Part shown: positions 1 through 9,600 of the stretch, piece by piece
Layout: each line of letters opens with the position of its first letter
How positions within the stretch are numbered: the stretch's first letter is position 1
The notes under the pieces: model-generated
Told to the model about the DNA's origin: nothing
Seen by the model: only the letters and a program-made list of their open reading frames with translations
The model's database searches: none
Program-made: the position numbers and the translations under genes
Assembly (NCBI GenBank): GCA_964531095.1
Contig: CAZHED010000024.1
Span: 20,809-84,808, forward strand
DNA: 64,000 nt
Direction of reading: 5' to 3'
Origin: Palsa-1150 sp964531095
Lineage (GTDB): Bacteria; Myxococcota_A; Polyangia; Polyangiales; Polyangiaceae

Positions 1-877
1 TGAGCCCGGAGTGCAGAACCGCTACGTTGTCGCCGAAGCGGGCCCGGAAACGGGACACGAGCTGCGGTGTGAGCGCGATTTCCGGTACGAGGACGATCGC
101 GCCCCGCCCATTCGCGCGCGCGGCCGCGATCGCGCGCAGGTACACCTCGGTCTTTCCGCTGCCCGTGACGCCGTGCAGGAGCAGCGTGCTGGCTCGGCCT
201 CCGTGCAGCCGCGCGACGATCTCGTCGATTGCCGCCGTTTGCGCCGGCGTGGCTTCATGCGGCACGTCGCGCGCGGCGGCCTCCGAGAAGAACGGGTCGC
301 TGGGAGCGGCGCGCTCATCGATCGCCACGAGCCCGAGCTCGGTGAGCTTCTTCACCGCCGAGCGCGCGTTTCCCCAGCGCTGCTCGAGCCTGGCGATCGG
401 CTCCGCGCCTGCCGCGCGCACGTGCGCGAGAACCGCCGCTGGCTGGCCGCGCAGCGGGCCTCCGACATCGATTCGGGCCGTCGGTACCACCCATTGCACG
501 CGCCTCGCCGCGACCCCGCAAATGTCGGAGAAAAGGGTCGGATTGCTCAGTTCGAGCGAAGTCGCTCGCTCCACGGGCGGGAGCGCGAGGCGTACCACCT
601 CACCGATGGGCGCAAAGTAGTACGAGGCGACGTCGCGAAGGAACGCCAGGAGGTCCTCTGGGATCGCAGGCTGCTCGTCGACCACTCGTGCGATGGCTTT
701 GATCCCGTTCGGCGGCTCACCCTTGCGGAGGCCGAGCACCACGCCGAGTAGACGCCGTGCGCCGAATGGGCACACGACGCGCGCCCCGGGAAGAGCGCCT
801 CCGGCCATACCATCGGGAACCCCATACGTGAACGCGCGCACCAACGGCACGGGAAGAGCGACGTCGGCGAGGATCAC
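1..877 (-). CDS. priA: Primosomal protein N' (PriA), N-terminal part, cut by window edge
   Basis: PriA is the superfamily 2 helicase that restarts stalled replication forks by loading the replicative helicase. About 292 N-terminal residues are visible, reading leftward and open at base 1. The start is a GTG at 877 giving VILADVALPVPL, the usual beginning of the 3'-DNA-binding domain. A linker follows, then the helicase Walker A motif GVTGSGKTEVYLRA near residue 240, the segment VLVPEIALTPQ, and SRFRARFGDNVAVLHSGL at the edge. These blocks are diagnostic for PriA. The Cys zinc-binding motifs and helicase domain 2 lie outside the window. An ATG at 884 is out of frame, so the GTG is preferred. 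Confidence 0.92.
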   Translation of the reverse strand, partial: MILADVALPVPLVRAFTYGVPDGMAGGALPGARVVCPFGARRLLGVVLGLRKGEPPNGIKAIARVVDEQPAIPEDLLAFLRDVASYYFAPIGEVVRLALPPVERATSLELSNPTLFSDICGVAARRVQWVVPTARIDVGGPLRGQPAAVLAHVRAAGAEPIARLEQRWGNARSAVKKLTELGLVAIDERAAPSDPFFSEAAARDVPHEATPAQTAAIDEIVARLHGGRASTLLLHGVTGSGKTEVYLRAIAAARANGRGAIVLVPEIALTPQLVSRFRARFGDNVAVLHSGL

Positions 878-1016
878 GCCCCATGTCTTAGTACAGCACT
901 CCATCGAATGATGCCCGGCTTCGCGGGGCACGCCTGCTTCGCTGGCGGGCGCTGCACTCAGTGCCCGTCCTCCCATTTGTGCCCGTAAACGTGCCGAGGC
1001 CCGGGCAGAATGTGGG

Positions 1017-1736
1017 CTAAAGGACGACGACCCAGACGTCGTAGAGCGCATGTGTCCACACAGCGGCGGCGAAGCCGCGGGTCGCGTAGACCAGCGTCAG
1101 CGCAAGTCCCAACACGGTTCGCGCAACGAACGACCGGACATCGAACACGTCGCCGAGCGACCCGACATAGTGCATCCCGCTAAAGGTCGCAGCGGACAAG
1201 AGGGCCCAGATGCCCACGCCCACGATGCGAGACATGCCGCTTCTGCGGAGCAGCCAAGCGAGAAGCTTCGCGCCGACGCCAAAGAGCACCACGCGAAAGG
1301 CGAGCTCCTCGTAAAAGCCCGCGCCGAACGACATCACCACTCCGGCGAGTGGCCCCTCTACTGCTGGCATCGCCCGTCCAGCAAAGATCCTGCCCACGAC
1401 CCAAGACGTCATTGCGCCCATCGCAAACGCGTACATCGCGCCTTCGATCGCGATCTGCACGAGCTTGCGTACGCGCAGGACCTGCCCCCGCCCCAATATC
1501 GCGAAGACGACGACCATCGCACCTCCGATGGCTCCGGTCAGCCCGAAGTACGTCCACCGATCGCCTTGGGCCAGGTGGAGCAAGCGGGACGTGACGACAT
1601 CGCTGGCGTTGCGCACCTTCAGGAAGACGACGCCCACCTGGTAAGCGAGAAAGACCGGCAGCGTAAGGGCAAGGTCGCCCCATGGACCGGGCTTTGTGGC
1701 CAGAGAGCTCACCCTGGTCGGCATCGGGATCGTCAC
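1017..1736 (-). CDS. CPBP-family intramembrane metalloprotease (CAAX protease-like)
   Basis: A 239-residue polytopic membrane protein. It carries the three motifs of the CPBP/Abi (Rce1-like) family: EELAFR (EExxxR), FSGMH (FxxxH) and a C-terminal HALYD (HxxxD), which together form the membrane-embedded metal site. Hydrophobic segments surround each motif. In bacteria these proteins are mostly uncharacterised; known roles include CAAX-type proteolysis, bacteriocin self-immunity and scaffolding, and nothing here picks one. The start used is GTG at 1736; an in-frame ATG four codons later is equally possible and neither has a clear ribosome site. It lies between priA and ubiA on the same strand. 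Confidence 0.82.
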   Translation of the reverse strand: MTIPMPTRVSSLATKPGPWGDLALTLPVFLAYQVGVVFLKVRNASDVVTSRLLHLAQGDRWTYFGLTGAIGGAMVVVFAILGRGQVLRVRKLVQIAIEGAMYAFAMGAMTSWVVGRIFAGRAMPAVEGPLAGVVMSFGAGFYEELAFRVVLFGVGAKLLAWLLRRSGMSRIVGVGIWALLSAATFSGMHYVGSLGDVFDVRSFVARTVLGLALTLVYATRGFAAAVWTHALYDVWVVVL

Positions 1737-1797
1737 ACCATGCGTGAGCGCACGCCCGCAGTCTACTATTCCCGTCCGTCAGGAACGCCGTTTCCCG

Positions 1798-2787
1798 TCA
1801 GGGACTCGGTCGCAGCCTGTAGACGATGGCTACGACGACGGCGACCCACAAGACGAGGTTCAGCACGAAGAAGACATCGCGGAGCATCTCTTGGGTCGGC
1901 GACTCGGCCCTGACCCCGCGCCCCGCCCGTCCGCTCACCAAAAGGAGGAACCTCACGAGCGCCAGCGCGGTGAAGGGCGTCGTCAACCAAAGGTAGTTCG
2001 AGTTAAAGAAAGCGCGGGTCGCCGGATCCAGCGTGTACGCGACATACGTCAGCAGGGTCGCGGTGCCGGTGACGGCGAGTGCGACGTTCAGCGCCATCGG
2101 CGTGTACATCTCGAGGGCGGCGCGTTGCTTGATCGCGTTCTCGAGCGCGAGCTCATGGCGACGTTTGCCGAAGCCGAGGAAGAGAGCCAGTAGGGCGGTG
2201 CACGCGAGCATGTATGCCGAGACGTGCACGCCTGCGGCGATGCCTCCTGCCAGCACGCGCAGGACGAATCCAAAGGCGATGAGGCCGACATCGACGAATG
2301 CGAGCTTCTTCAGGGAGAAGCTGTAGGCGATGTTCTGGACCAGGTAGACGAGGGCGACGAACGCCAGCGCCGGAGCAATGAGATACGCGGCCGCGAGCGA
2401 GACCGCGACGAGCCCGGCGGCCATCGCGCGTGCAAGTCGTTCCGGGACCAGACCGCTGGCGATCGGCCGGTCGCGCTTGATGGGGTGGAGGCGATCGGCC
2501 TCTACGTCGACCAGGTCGTTGATTGTGTATACGGCGCCGGAGAGCAAGCAAAACACGCCGGTCGCAGCCAGCGCACGCCCCGTCACGAGAAGGTTCAGCG
2601 CCGGCCCCTGCGACGTGTGGAGCAGCAGGTCTTTCGAAAAGACGATCGGCGCCAGGACGAAAAAGACGTTCTTCACCCACTGGTGCGGCCGCAGCGTCTT
2701 GATGAGGCCAGGCACGACACCGCTGTGTAACGCGACGGTCGGGGCAATCGAGGCAGAGTCAACGGAGGAGACCGGGGGAGGCTGCAT
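1798..2787 (-). CDS. UbiA-family prenyltransferase (decaprenyl-phosphate phosphoribosyltransferase-like)
   Basis: A 329-residue membrane protein with about nine hydrophobic helices. The N-terminal LRPHQWVKN and the aspartate-rich NDLVDVEAD followed by RLHPIKRDRPIA match the UbiA branch whose best-known member is the mycobacterial DPPR synthase, which transfers phosphoribosyl pyrophosphate to a polyprenyl phosphate. That is the first step towards decaprenyl-phosphoryl arabinose. In non-actinobacteria the product probably serves another polyprenyl-linked sugar or prenyl-transfer step, so the substrate is uncertain. The ATG at 2787 was chosen because the signature begins shortly after it; the open frame continues upstream without recognisable sequence. 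It is divergent from the transglutaminase-like gene at 2935. Confidence 0.82.
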   Translation of the reverse strand: MQPPPVSSVDSASIAPTVALHSGVVPGLIKTLRPHQWVKNVFFVLAPIVFSKDLLLHTSQGPALNLLVTGRALAATGVFCLLSGAVYTINDLVDVEADRLHPIKRDRPIASGLVPERLARAMAAGLVAVSLAAAYLIAPALAFVALVYLVQNIAYSFSLKKLAFVDVGLIAFGFVLRVLAGGIAAGVHVSAYMLACTALLALFLGFGKRRHELALENAIKQRAALEMYTPMALNVALAVTGTATLLTYVAYTLDPATRAFFNSNYLWLTTPFTALALVRFLLLVSGRAGRGVRAESPTQEMLRDVFFVLNLVLWVAVVVAIVYRLRPSP

Positions 2788-2934
2788 CGGTGGGTTACCC
2801 GCACGCAAAGGCGCCGCGGGGAGCAATCCTTGCACAAATAGCGCGAACCTTTTCCGGTGCCACCAAGAGCGAACCGCGCTCAGGTGCGCCGCCGCGCTTG
2901 ACGGAAGGCCCCGCTGCCGCAGAAAGTCCGGCCG

Positions 2935-5900
2935 GTGTTGCCGTTCCGCGTATCGTTCCGTTCGCTCGCGCTCACGACGCTGCTGGCGCTCGCGGTCTGC
3001 ATCGTACCCGCGACGCATGCACGCGCGGACGTCTCGGAGAGGCTGCCGCGGCTGGCGAAGCTGCACGCGACCATCCGCGCTGCGTACGGACCGTTCGCCT
3101 ATGTCGCGCTCCGCAGGCTGTGGGGAGAATGGGACCGCGGTGATCCCGCCGAGGTCGAGGAGGTGCTGCACGAAGTCGCCTCCGACCCGATGGAGCCCGC
3201 GCCCGTCCGGGCATACGCGGCGCTGCTGGAGGCCTACGCGCGCCGGCGCCGCGGAGATCTCGAGGGAGCGCGGGGGCGGATCGCTCGCCTCGCGTACGTC
3301 GACAAGTGGATGGTCGTCGGGCCGTTCGACAACGACGGCAAAGTCGGCTTCGACACGGAGTACGATCCCGAGAAGGAACAGGAAGGCCCCCTCAAGCTCG
3401 CGCAAGACTACGACGGCAAGGAGCACAAGCCGGTCCGCTGGCGCTTGCTGCCGCCCGCTTCGCCGTACGGTTGGGTCGACTTCGGGGCTTTCGTACGACC
3501 AACCGAGCAAGTGTGCGTGTACGCGACGACGTTCGTACGAGACGCGCGCGTACACGAGCGGACGACGCGCGCCATTTCCGTGTGGGCAGGGGCGACCGGA
3601 GCTGTGCGCTTGTTCTGGAACGGAGCGTCGATACTTCGTGACAGCAAGTACCGCGATCTAGACTCGGACCGGTTCGCGGCCCAGGCGACTCTTCGCGCAG
3701 GGTACAACCGCCTGACCGCAAAGGTGTGCGGTGACGAGCGGGCGCCGATGCTCTCGCTGCGGGTGGCGGCGGCCGACGGGGCGCCGGACGAGCACCTTGA
3801 GGTCGATGCGGACCCTCGCCATTCGACGAGCGCGGGCGGCGCGACGACTTCGATGGGCAAGGGCATCGAGCCCCCGTCGGCCGCTCGGGTCGAGGGACCA
3901 GCGCAAGCGTTCGAACGCCTGGCTCGCGGCGGGGGCGCGGCTGTGCTCGAGGCGTACGCGAGGTATCTGGGAACGACCGGATCCGATGATCCGACCGAGC
4001 ACGGGGCCCGCGAGATCGCGCGCCGGGCCGCCGAGAAGGAGCCTACGATCGAGCGAATGCTTCTCGCCGGGGAGCTCGCTGAGAACCGAAACCAGCGCGC
4101 GTCGTGGATCGACAGGGCTGAGGCGCTCGTCGCGAGCAACCCGGCGACCACGGAAGAGCAAATCGAAGTCTTGCTTGCGCGTGCCGCGTTGGCGCGAGCG
4201 GGGATCAACTGGCGGGATGCCGTGCCGTTCTACGAGCGGGTGCTGTCCCTCGACCCGGACAACGTGCCGGCAACGCTGGCGAAGGTCGAGGCCTACGACG
4301 AGGCCGGGCTGCGCGACACGGCGCTTACCCTGTTGGACCGCGCTCTCGCACGCAGACCTCGGAGCGTCGCGCTGCTGCGCGCGGCCGCCGCGTCCCTTCG
4401 AGACCAGGGACGTGAAGCCGAGGCCGATGAGCTCGCCGAGCGCTACTCGCAAGTGCGCTTCGACGACTCGGCATTCGCGCGCGCCCGTATCGATCTCGCG
4501 GTCGCACGCCGAGATACCGCATCGGCGGCGCGCTGGATCGAGAGGCTGGTAGCGACCGACCCCGACAGCGCAGGCGCGCTCCGCGCGACAGCACAAGCGT
4601 GGATGCGCTTGGGCGATCGGGCGCGCGCCATCGCCGTTTACCGCGCCGCGGTCGACCTCGCGCCCGACGACACGGAACTGCTGCACGAGCTGGCGACGGC
4701 CTACGCCATCTCCGGGGAGCGCGAGGAGCAGCTCCGTCTGTTGAAACACGTGCTCGAGCTCACGCCGCAGGCCAAGGACGTCCGCGACGAAGTCGCTCAC
4801 ATCGAGCCCGCCAAACCGCGGCCCGACGAGCAATACGCCCGCCCGGCGTCTGAGTTCCTCGCCAGACGCGCGCTTCCTTCGGACGGCCAGTCCCGGCGGT
4901 CACTCGTGGATCTTCAAGTGACCACCGTCTTTCCCAACGGGCTTGCGAGCCGCTTCCATCAGGTCGTCTACCAGCCGCTGACCGACGCGACCGCCGCCGA
5001 GTCGCGCGAATACAACGACATCGCCTACGAGAGTGACAGCCAGACCGTGCAGGTCCGCGCGGCGCGGGTGTTCCGCAAAGACGGGAGCATCGACGAAGCG
5101 GTCGAGAGCGGGGCGGGCGCGATGGCGGAAGACCCGGCGCTGGCGATCTACACGACTGGCCGCAGGTATTACGTGCGCTTCCCCCGCCTGGAGCCGGGGG
5201 ACGTCGTCGAGGTGCAATACCGAGTCGAAGACGTCGCACCTCGCAACGCGTTCGCCGACTATTTCGGGGAGATCGTGCGAATGCAGGGCGTCGAGCCTTT
5301 CGCACGGAGCGAGTACGTCCTGATCACGCCGAAGTCGCGCGCTTTCTATTTCAACGAGCCGCACGTCCCCGGGCTCGAGCGCACGGTCGAGGAGCGCGGC
5401 GACGAGCGCATTTTCCGTTTCGTCGCGCTCGATCTCCCGGCTGTGGTCCAAGAGGCGCTTCAGCCTCCTTGGGACGAAGTGCTAGGGCATGTGCACGTCT
5501 CGACTTACAAGTCTTGGGACGAAATGGGGCACTGGTACTGGGGCCTCGTGAAGGACCAGTTCGTGCCCGATGACGAGGTTCGCCGGCGCGCCGAAGCACT
5601 CACCACAGGCCTCAAGGACGAGACGGCGAAGGTGCGCGCCATCTACGACTACGTCGTCCAGAAGACGCGTTACGTCGCGCTCGAGTTCGGCATTCACGGC
5701 TACAAGCCGTACCGGTGCGCGCAGATTTTCGCGCGAGGGTTCGGCGACTGCAAAGACAAGGCGACGCTCATCGTCACGATGCTCCGAGCGCTCGGCATCA
5801 AGGCAACGCCGGTCATCGTCCGCACCGGCCAGAAGGGCGACATCGAGGCAAGTCCGGCGAGCCTCGCTCCGTTCGACCACATGATCGCCTACATCCCGTC

Positions 5901-6666
5901 GCTCGACCTTTATCTGGACGGCACCGCGGAGTACACGGGCTCATTGGAGCTCCCGGCGATGGATCGCGGCGCAGTGGCCCTTCAGGTCAACGATGGCGAC
6001 GCGAAGCTTGTGCACCTGCCCGACCCACCCGCGAGCGCGAGCGTGAACGCGCGCAGGCTGGATGCCTCGCTCTCCGCCGATGGGGCAGCCCAACTCGACT
6101 GGCGGGTCGACGTGAGCGGGGTCGAGGCATCGGAGTGGCGCGTGAACTTCCACGCCGCGGCCACGCGCAAGCGGCGCGTGGAGGATGTCATCGCGTCGAT
6201 CTTGCCCGGAAGCGAAGTGACCGCCGTCGACACGGGCGACCTCGAAGACATCGAGCAAAAAGTGACGATGCATGTTCGGGGAAAGGTGACGCGATTCGCA
6301 CGCACCGAGGGGGACGTGTTGACCGTGCCCCTCGGCCGCAAGGAACACATGATCCGCGACTACGCACCTCTCGCGTCGCGCAAGCTCGACGTACGTCTCG
6401 TTGCGCAGCAGACGGAGGAGGACGACTGGGTCGTTCGCCTTCCGTCGGGCGCCAAGGTGAAGAACGTGCCAGCGCCGACGCGGGGGTCGAGCCCATTCGG
6501 CTCGTACTCCGTAGACGTCGAGTCGAGCGGGAACACCTTGCGCGTGAAGACCACGGTGACGGTCGCGAAGACCCGCATTTCGGCCAGCGACTACCCGGCG
6601 TTTCGCGCATGGTGCGAAGAAGTCGACCGCGGACTCGGGCAACGCGCAACGGTGACCCTGCGATGA
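2935..6666 (+). CDS. Exported TPR / DUF3857 / transglutaminase-domain protein, catalytically complete
   Basis: A 1243-residue exported protein. A GTG start is followed by a signal peptide of about 32 residues. A beta-sandwich-like segment (about 120-290) starts with WMVVGPFDNDG. TPR-type alpha repeats rich in D/L/A fill about 395-650. A DUF3857-type region (about 670-870) leads into a transglutaminase-like core. Its catalytic triad is complete: Cys939 in GDCKDKA, His982 in FDHMIAY and Asp995 in YLDGTAEY. DUF3857/transglutaminase proteins are periplasmic or surface proteins of unknown substrate; an amide-bond hydrolase or crosslinking role is inference. The stop overlaps the next start by ATGA, so the two genes are translationally coupled. 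Confidence 0.88.
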   Translation: MLPFRVSFRSLALTTLLALAVCIVPATHARADVSERLPRLAKLHATIRAAYGPFAYVALRRLWGEWDRGDPAEVEEVLHEVASDPMEPAPVRAYAALLEAYARRRRGDLEGARGRIARLAYVDKWMVVGPFDNDGKVGFDTEYDPEKEQEGPLKLAQDYDGKEHKPVRWRLLPPASPYGWVDFGAFVRPTEQVCVYATTFVRDARVHERTTRAISVWAGATGAVRLFWNGASILRDSKYRDLDSDRFAAQATLRAGYNRLTAKVCGDERAPMLSLRVAAADGAPDEHLEVDADPRHSTSAGGATTSMGKGIEPPSAARVEGPAQAFERLARGGGAAVLEAYARYLGTTGSDDPTEHGAREIARRAAEKEPTIERMLLAGELAENRNQRASWIDRAEALVASNPATTEEQIEVLLARAALARAGINWRDAVPFYERVLSLDPDNVPATLAKVEAYDEAGLRDTALTLLDRALARRPRSVALLRAAAASLRDQGREAEADELAERYSQVRFDDSAFARARIDLAVARRDTASAARWIERLVATDPDSAGALRATAQAWMRLGDRARAIAVYRAAVDLAPDDTELLHELATAYAISGEREEQLRLLKHVLELTPQAKDVRDEVAHIEPAKPRPDEQYARPASEFLARRALPSDGQSRRSLVDLQVTTVFPNGLASRFHQVVYQPLTDATAAESREYNDIAYESDSQTVQVRAARVFRKDGSIDEAVESGAGAMAEDPALAIYTTGRRYYVRFPRLEPGDVVEVQYRVEDVAPRNAFADYFGEIVRMQGVEPFARSEYVLITPKSRAFYFNEPHVPGLERTVEERGDERIFRFVALDLPAVVQEALQPPWDEVLGHVHVSTYKSWDEMGHWYWGLVKDQFVPDDEVRRRAEALTTGLKDETAKVRAIYDYVVQKTRYVALEFGIHGYKPYRCAQIFARGFGDCKDKATLIVTMLRALGIKATPVIVRTGQKGDIEASPASLAPFDHMIAYIPSLDLYLDGTAEYTGSLELPAMDRGAVALQVNDGDAKLVHLPDPPASASVNARRLDASLSADGAAQLDWRVDVSGVEASEWRVNFHAAATRKRRVEDVIASILPGSEVTAVDTGDLEDIEQKVTMHVRGKVTRFARTEGDVLTVPLGRKEHMIRDYAPLASRKLDVRLVAQQTEEDDWVVRLPSGAKVKNVPAPTRGSSPFGSYSVDVESSGNTLRVKTTVTVAKTRISASDYPAFRAWCEEVDRGLGQRATVTLR

Positions 6667-9600
6667 AGCGGCGATGCACGGCGCTTTTGCGAGCGGCATC
6701 GGTTCGCTGGGCAATCACCCTCGCGCCGCCTCTTCTGGGTTGCGCCTGCGGCGCCGCCATACCGCCCAACATGTCGCACGAGCCGCTGGCGGCGCTTCGG
6801 GCGAGCGCGCGCACGTCGAGCGACGGCGATGCCGTGGGTCGCTGGGCGCTGTCGGAGATGCTGGCACCGGGGGGAAGTGCCCAACAGGCTTCGGTCGCTC
6901 GCCAACGGCTCGACTTCCTGCCTCGGGGCGGCATGTGGGCCAGCCTCGCCCGAGCGCTCATCGACGAGTCGTACGGCAATCCTCAGTCGGCGGCGGAGTC
7001 TTACGTTGTCGCGCTCGGCGCGGCCGCCCGCAGCGTGGAGGTGCAAGCACCGCTGATCGGGTGGTTCGCCGCCCGCCGACTGCTGGGGCTACGCGGCTCG
7101 GTCGCCGATCTGTACGCGGCGCACCGCGCGACCATCGATACGCTGCTCGCTCGACCCGGACACATCGGCTGGCGCGCCGTCGCAGAGCTCGAGGAGTGGC
7201 GCGCGGTCGAAGTGTACGACAAGGCCGAAAAGACGGGCGATGCGTACGACGCCGAGGTCCAGATGCGCGCGGGCTGCGCGCGAGGGGTACGCCTCGCGGG
7301 ACCGTTCGGTCACGGCGGGGCTCCCGATCGCCTGCGCTCTTTCCCGGCCGAGCTACCCGCTCCCTGGCCGCTCGCTTGGGACTCCGATCCGATGCGTAGG
7401 AGCGTCCCCCATGTGCTGTCGGCCAAGCAGACCAGGTGCCTGGCGGTGGCCGACGAACAGGTGCAAGACGGGGTCTTCTATGCAGAGACCTTCTTCACCG
7501 CACCAGCGGACCGCGAGATCGTCGTCGCCGTTCAGGGGGCGGTGGCGGTGTGGATCGACGACACCCTCGTGCTCTCGCGTGGCGTCGAAGAGTGGGGCGC
7601 ATGGCAGCGCTTTGGCACACATGTCGGGGTGGGCGCTGGCCGGCACCGAGTGCTCGCCCGCGTCCTTGCCCCTGCCGCGAGCGTGCGGCTGCTCAATCCC
7701 GACGGGACAGCGTCGCGCCTGGAGACGGACAGCGACGCACGCGTTCCCTACGCCGTCGAGCGCCCGCGTGCCCTGCCCGACCTGAATCCGCTCGACTCGA
7801 TCGTCCGGGCGGCGGCGAGCGGAGCGTCGGCTCCCGGACCGCTGGACGCCGCGCTCGCTGCGGACGCCGCGCACGCCGAGCAGTTGGACGACGTCGCCGC
7901 CGTGCTCATGGATCCTTTGATTGCTCCGCAAGACGCGGGCGCGCTCGCCCTTGAAATGGCGTCGTCGTTCGTCGTGGGCGACCCGGCGCTTCCCGAGGAC
8001 GCGCGCGCCCCGCGGGCCCGCGCTCTGCGCGACCGCGCGCTCGCACGTGACTCCCGCCTGTGGCGGGCGCGCCTGATGGCCATCCTCGACGACGCGGAGC
8101 AGCACGGCCTCTCCGATGCGGTCGACCCCCTGCGCAAACTCGCCGGGGAGGTACAAAGCGAACCGGAGGTCCTCGAGCGGCTCGCCCAGCTCTACGGGCG
8201 CCTCGGATGGCGTGGCGAACGGCTGCGGACGCTGGCGGATCTGGCGGGCCATTTCCCGGACGACGTGTCTGCGCTGCATGCTTACCTCGAGGCTCTCGAT
8301 GAGGACGGACCGGCCGCGAAGGCCGACGAGGTGGCCGGCCGCATCAAGAAGCTCGAGCCCGACGCAGAGGTCGACCTCGACCGCGCGCTGGCGCGGAGGG
8401 ACTACAAGGAAGCGATCGCGGAGCTCGAGCGCATCGCCAAGCGGCGACCCGAGCGCAAGGAGATCGCCGGCCGCATCGCAGAGGTCCTTGCACGCTCGGG
8501 TGACCCCAGCGCTGCGGCCACAGAGATCGAGAAAGCGTTGGCCAAGCAGCCGCTCGACGCGCGCGCCCGCTTTCGCTTGGCCGACCGCGCGTACGCGAAA
8601 GGCGACGCAGGAGCACTTCGGCGGGCTCTCGCAGCCGCGTTGCAAGCTGGGGCGCCCAGCGACGAGCTCAGGGCGGCGATCGATTTGCTCGAAGGCGCGA
8701 CCGACCTCGAGCCCTACCGCAAGGATGGACGCGCTGTGATTCGGGAATTCGAGGCCTGGGAGAAGACCGGCCATCACATGGACGGGACGGCAGCGCGAGT
8801 GCTGGACTACGCCGCGATCTGGGTGCACGACGACGGATCGAGCGAGATGCTCGAGCACGAGATCCAGAAGATCCAATCGCAAGAAGCCATCAACTCGGAG
8901 TCCGAGACGGCGCCCCCGAGTGGCCTCGCGCTCCATCTACGCGTCATCAAACCGGACGGACGGGTGCTCGAGCCCGAACCGATCGCCGGCAAGCCCACGT
9001 TGACCCTGCCGCACCTCGAGGTTGGCGATTACGTCGAGCTCGAACACATCACTTCCCAAGCAGGCGACGGGGCAAAAGGGCGCCAGTACAGCAGCCCGCA
9101 CTGGTTCTTCCGAGAAGCGGACAAAGGCTACTGGCGCAGCGAGTTCATCGTGGTCACCCCCGGCGACAAGGAGCTCGAGATTGAGGCCCGAGACAACGTG
9201 CCCCCCGCGCAGACTCGGCAGCTCGGCACGTTCGTGGAGCGGCGCTGGCGCGTCGACTTGAGCCCACCGGCGGAAGTGGAGCCGGACAGCCCGCCGATCA
9301 CCGAGTTCTTGCCGAGCGTGCGGGTCGGCTGGGGCATTTCGCTTGACGCGACACTCGCGCGCCTCGTCGATCTCGCTGGAGACGATGCGCCGCTCGATCC
9401 ACGTTTGCGCGCGAAGGCCCTGGAGATCGTCCGCGGCGTTCCGGACGGCGCGACTGATGAGCGAGCCCGCCGGCTGTATCGTTGGGTGGTCGAGCACGTA
9501 CAGGACGGCAAGGAAACGGATGGGCGAAGAGTGGTGACGGGAGGGAGTGGCTCGCGGCAAGCTGCTTTTCGCTACATGGCGCGTCTGCTCGGGATCGACA

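Noticed and set aside
905..1000. Short inverted repeats between priA and the CPBP gene
   Set aside because: Stems of only about five pairs without T-runs; too weak to call a terminator.
1798..3555. 585-codon minus-strand frame starting inside the DUF3857 gene
   Set aside because: UbiA similarity begins at 2787; the rest is antisense to the well-supported plus-strand gene.
5715..6662. Extra 316 codons in front of the second DUF3857-type protein
   Set aside because: They are an Arg-rich out-of-frame reading of the first gene; the lipoprotein signal at 6663 with ATGA coupling is the better start.
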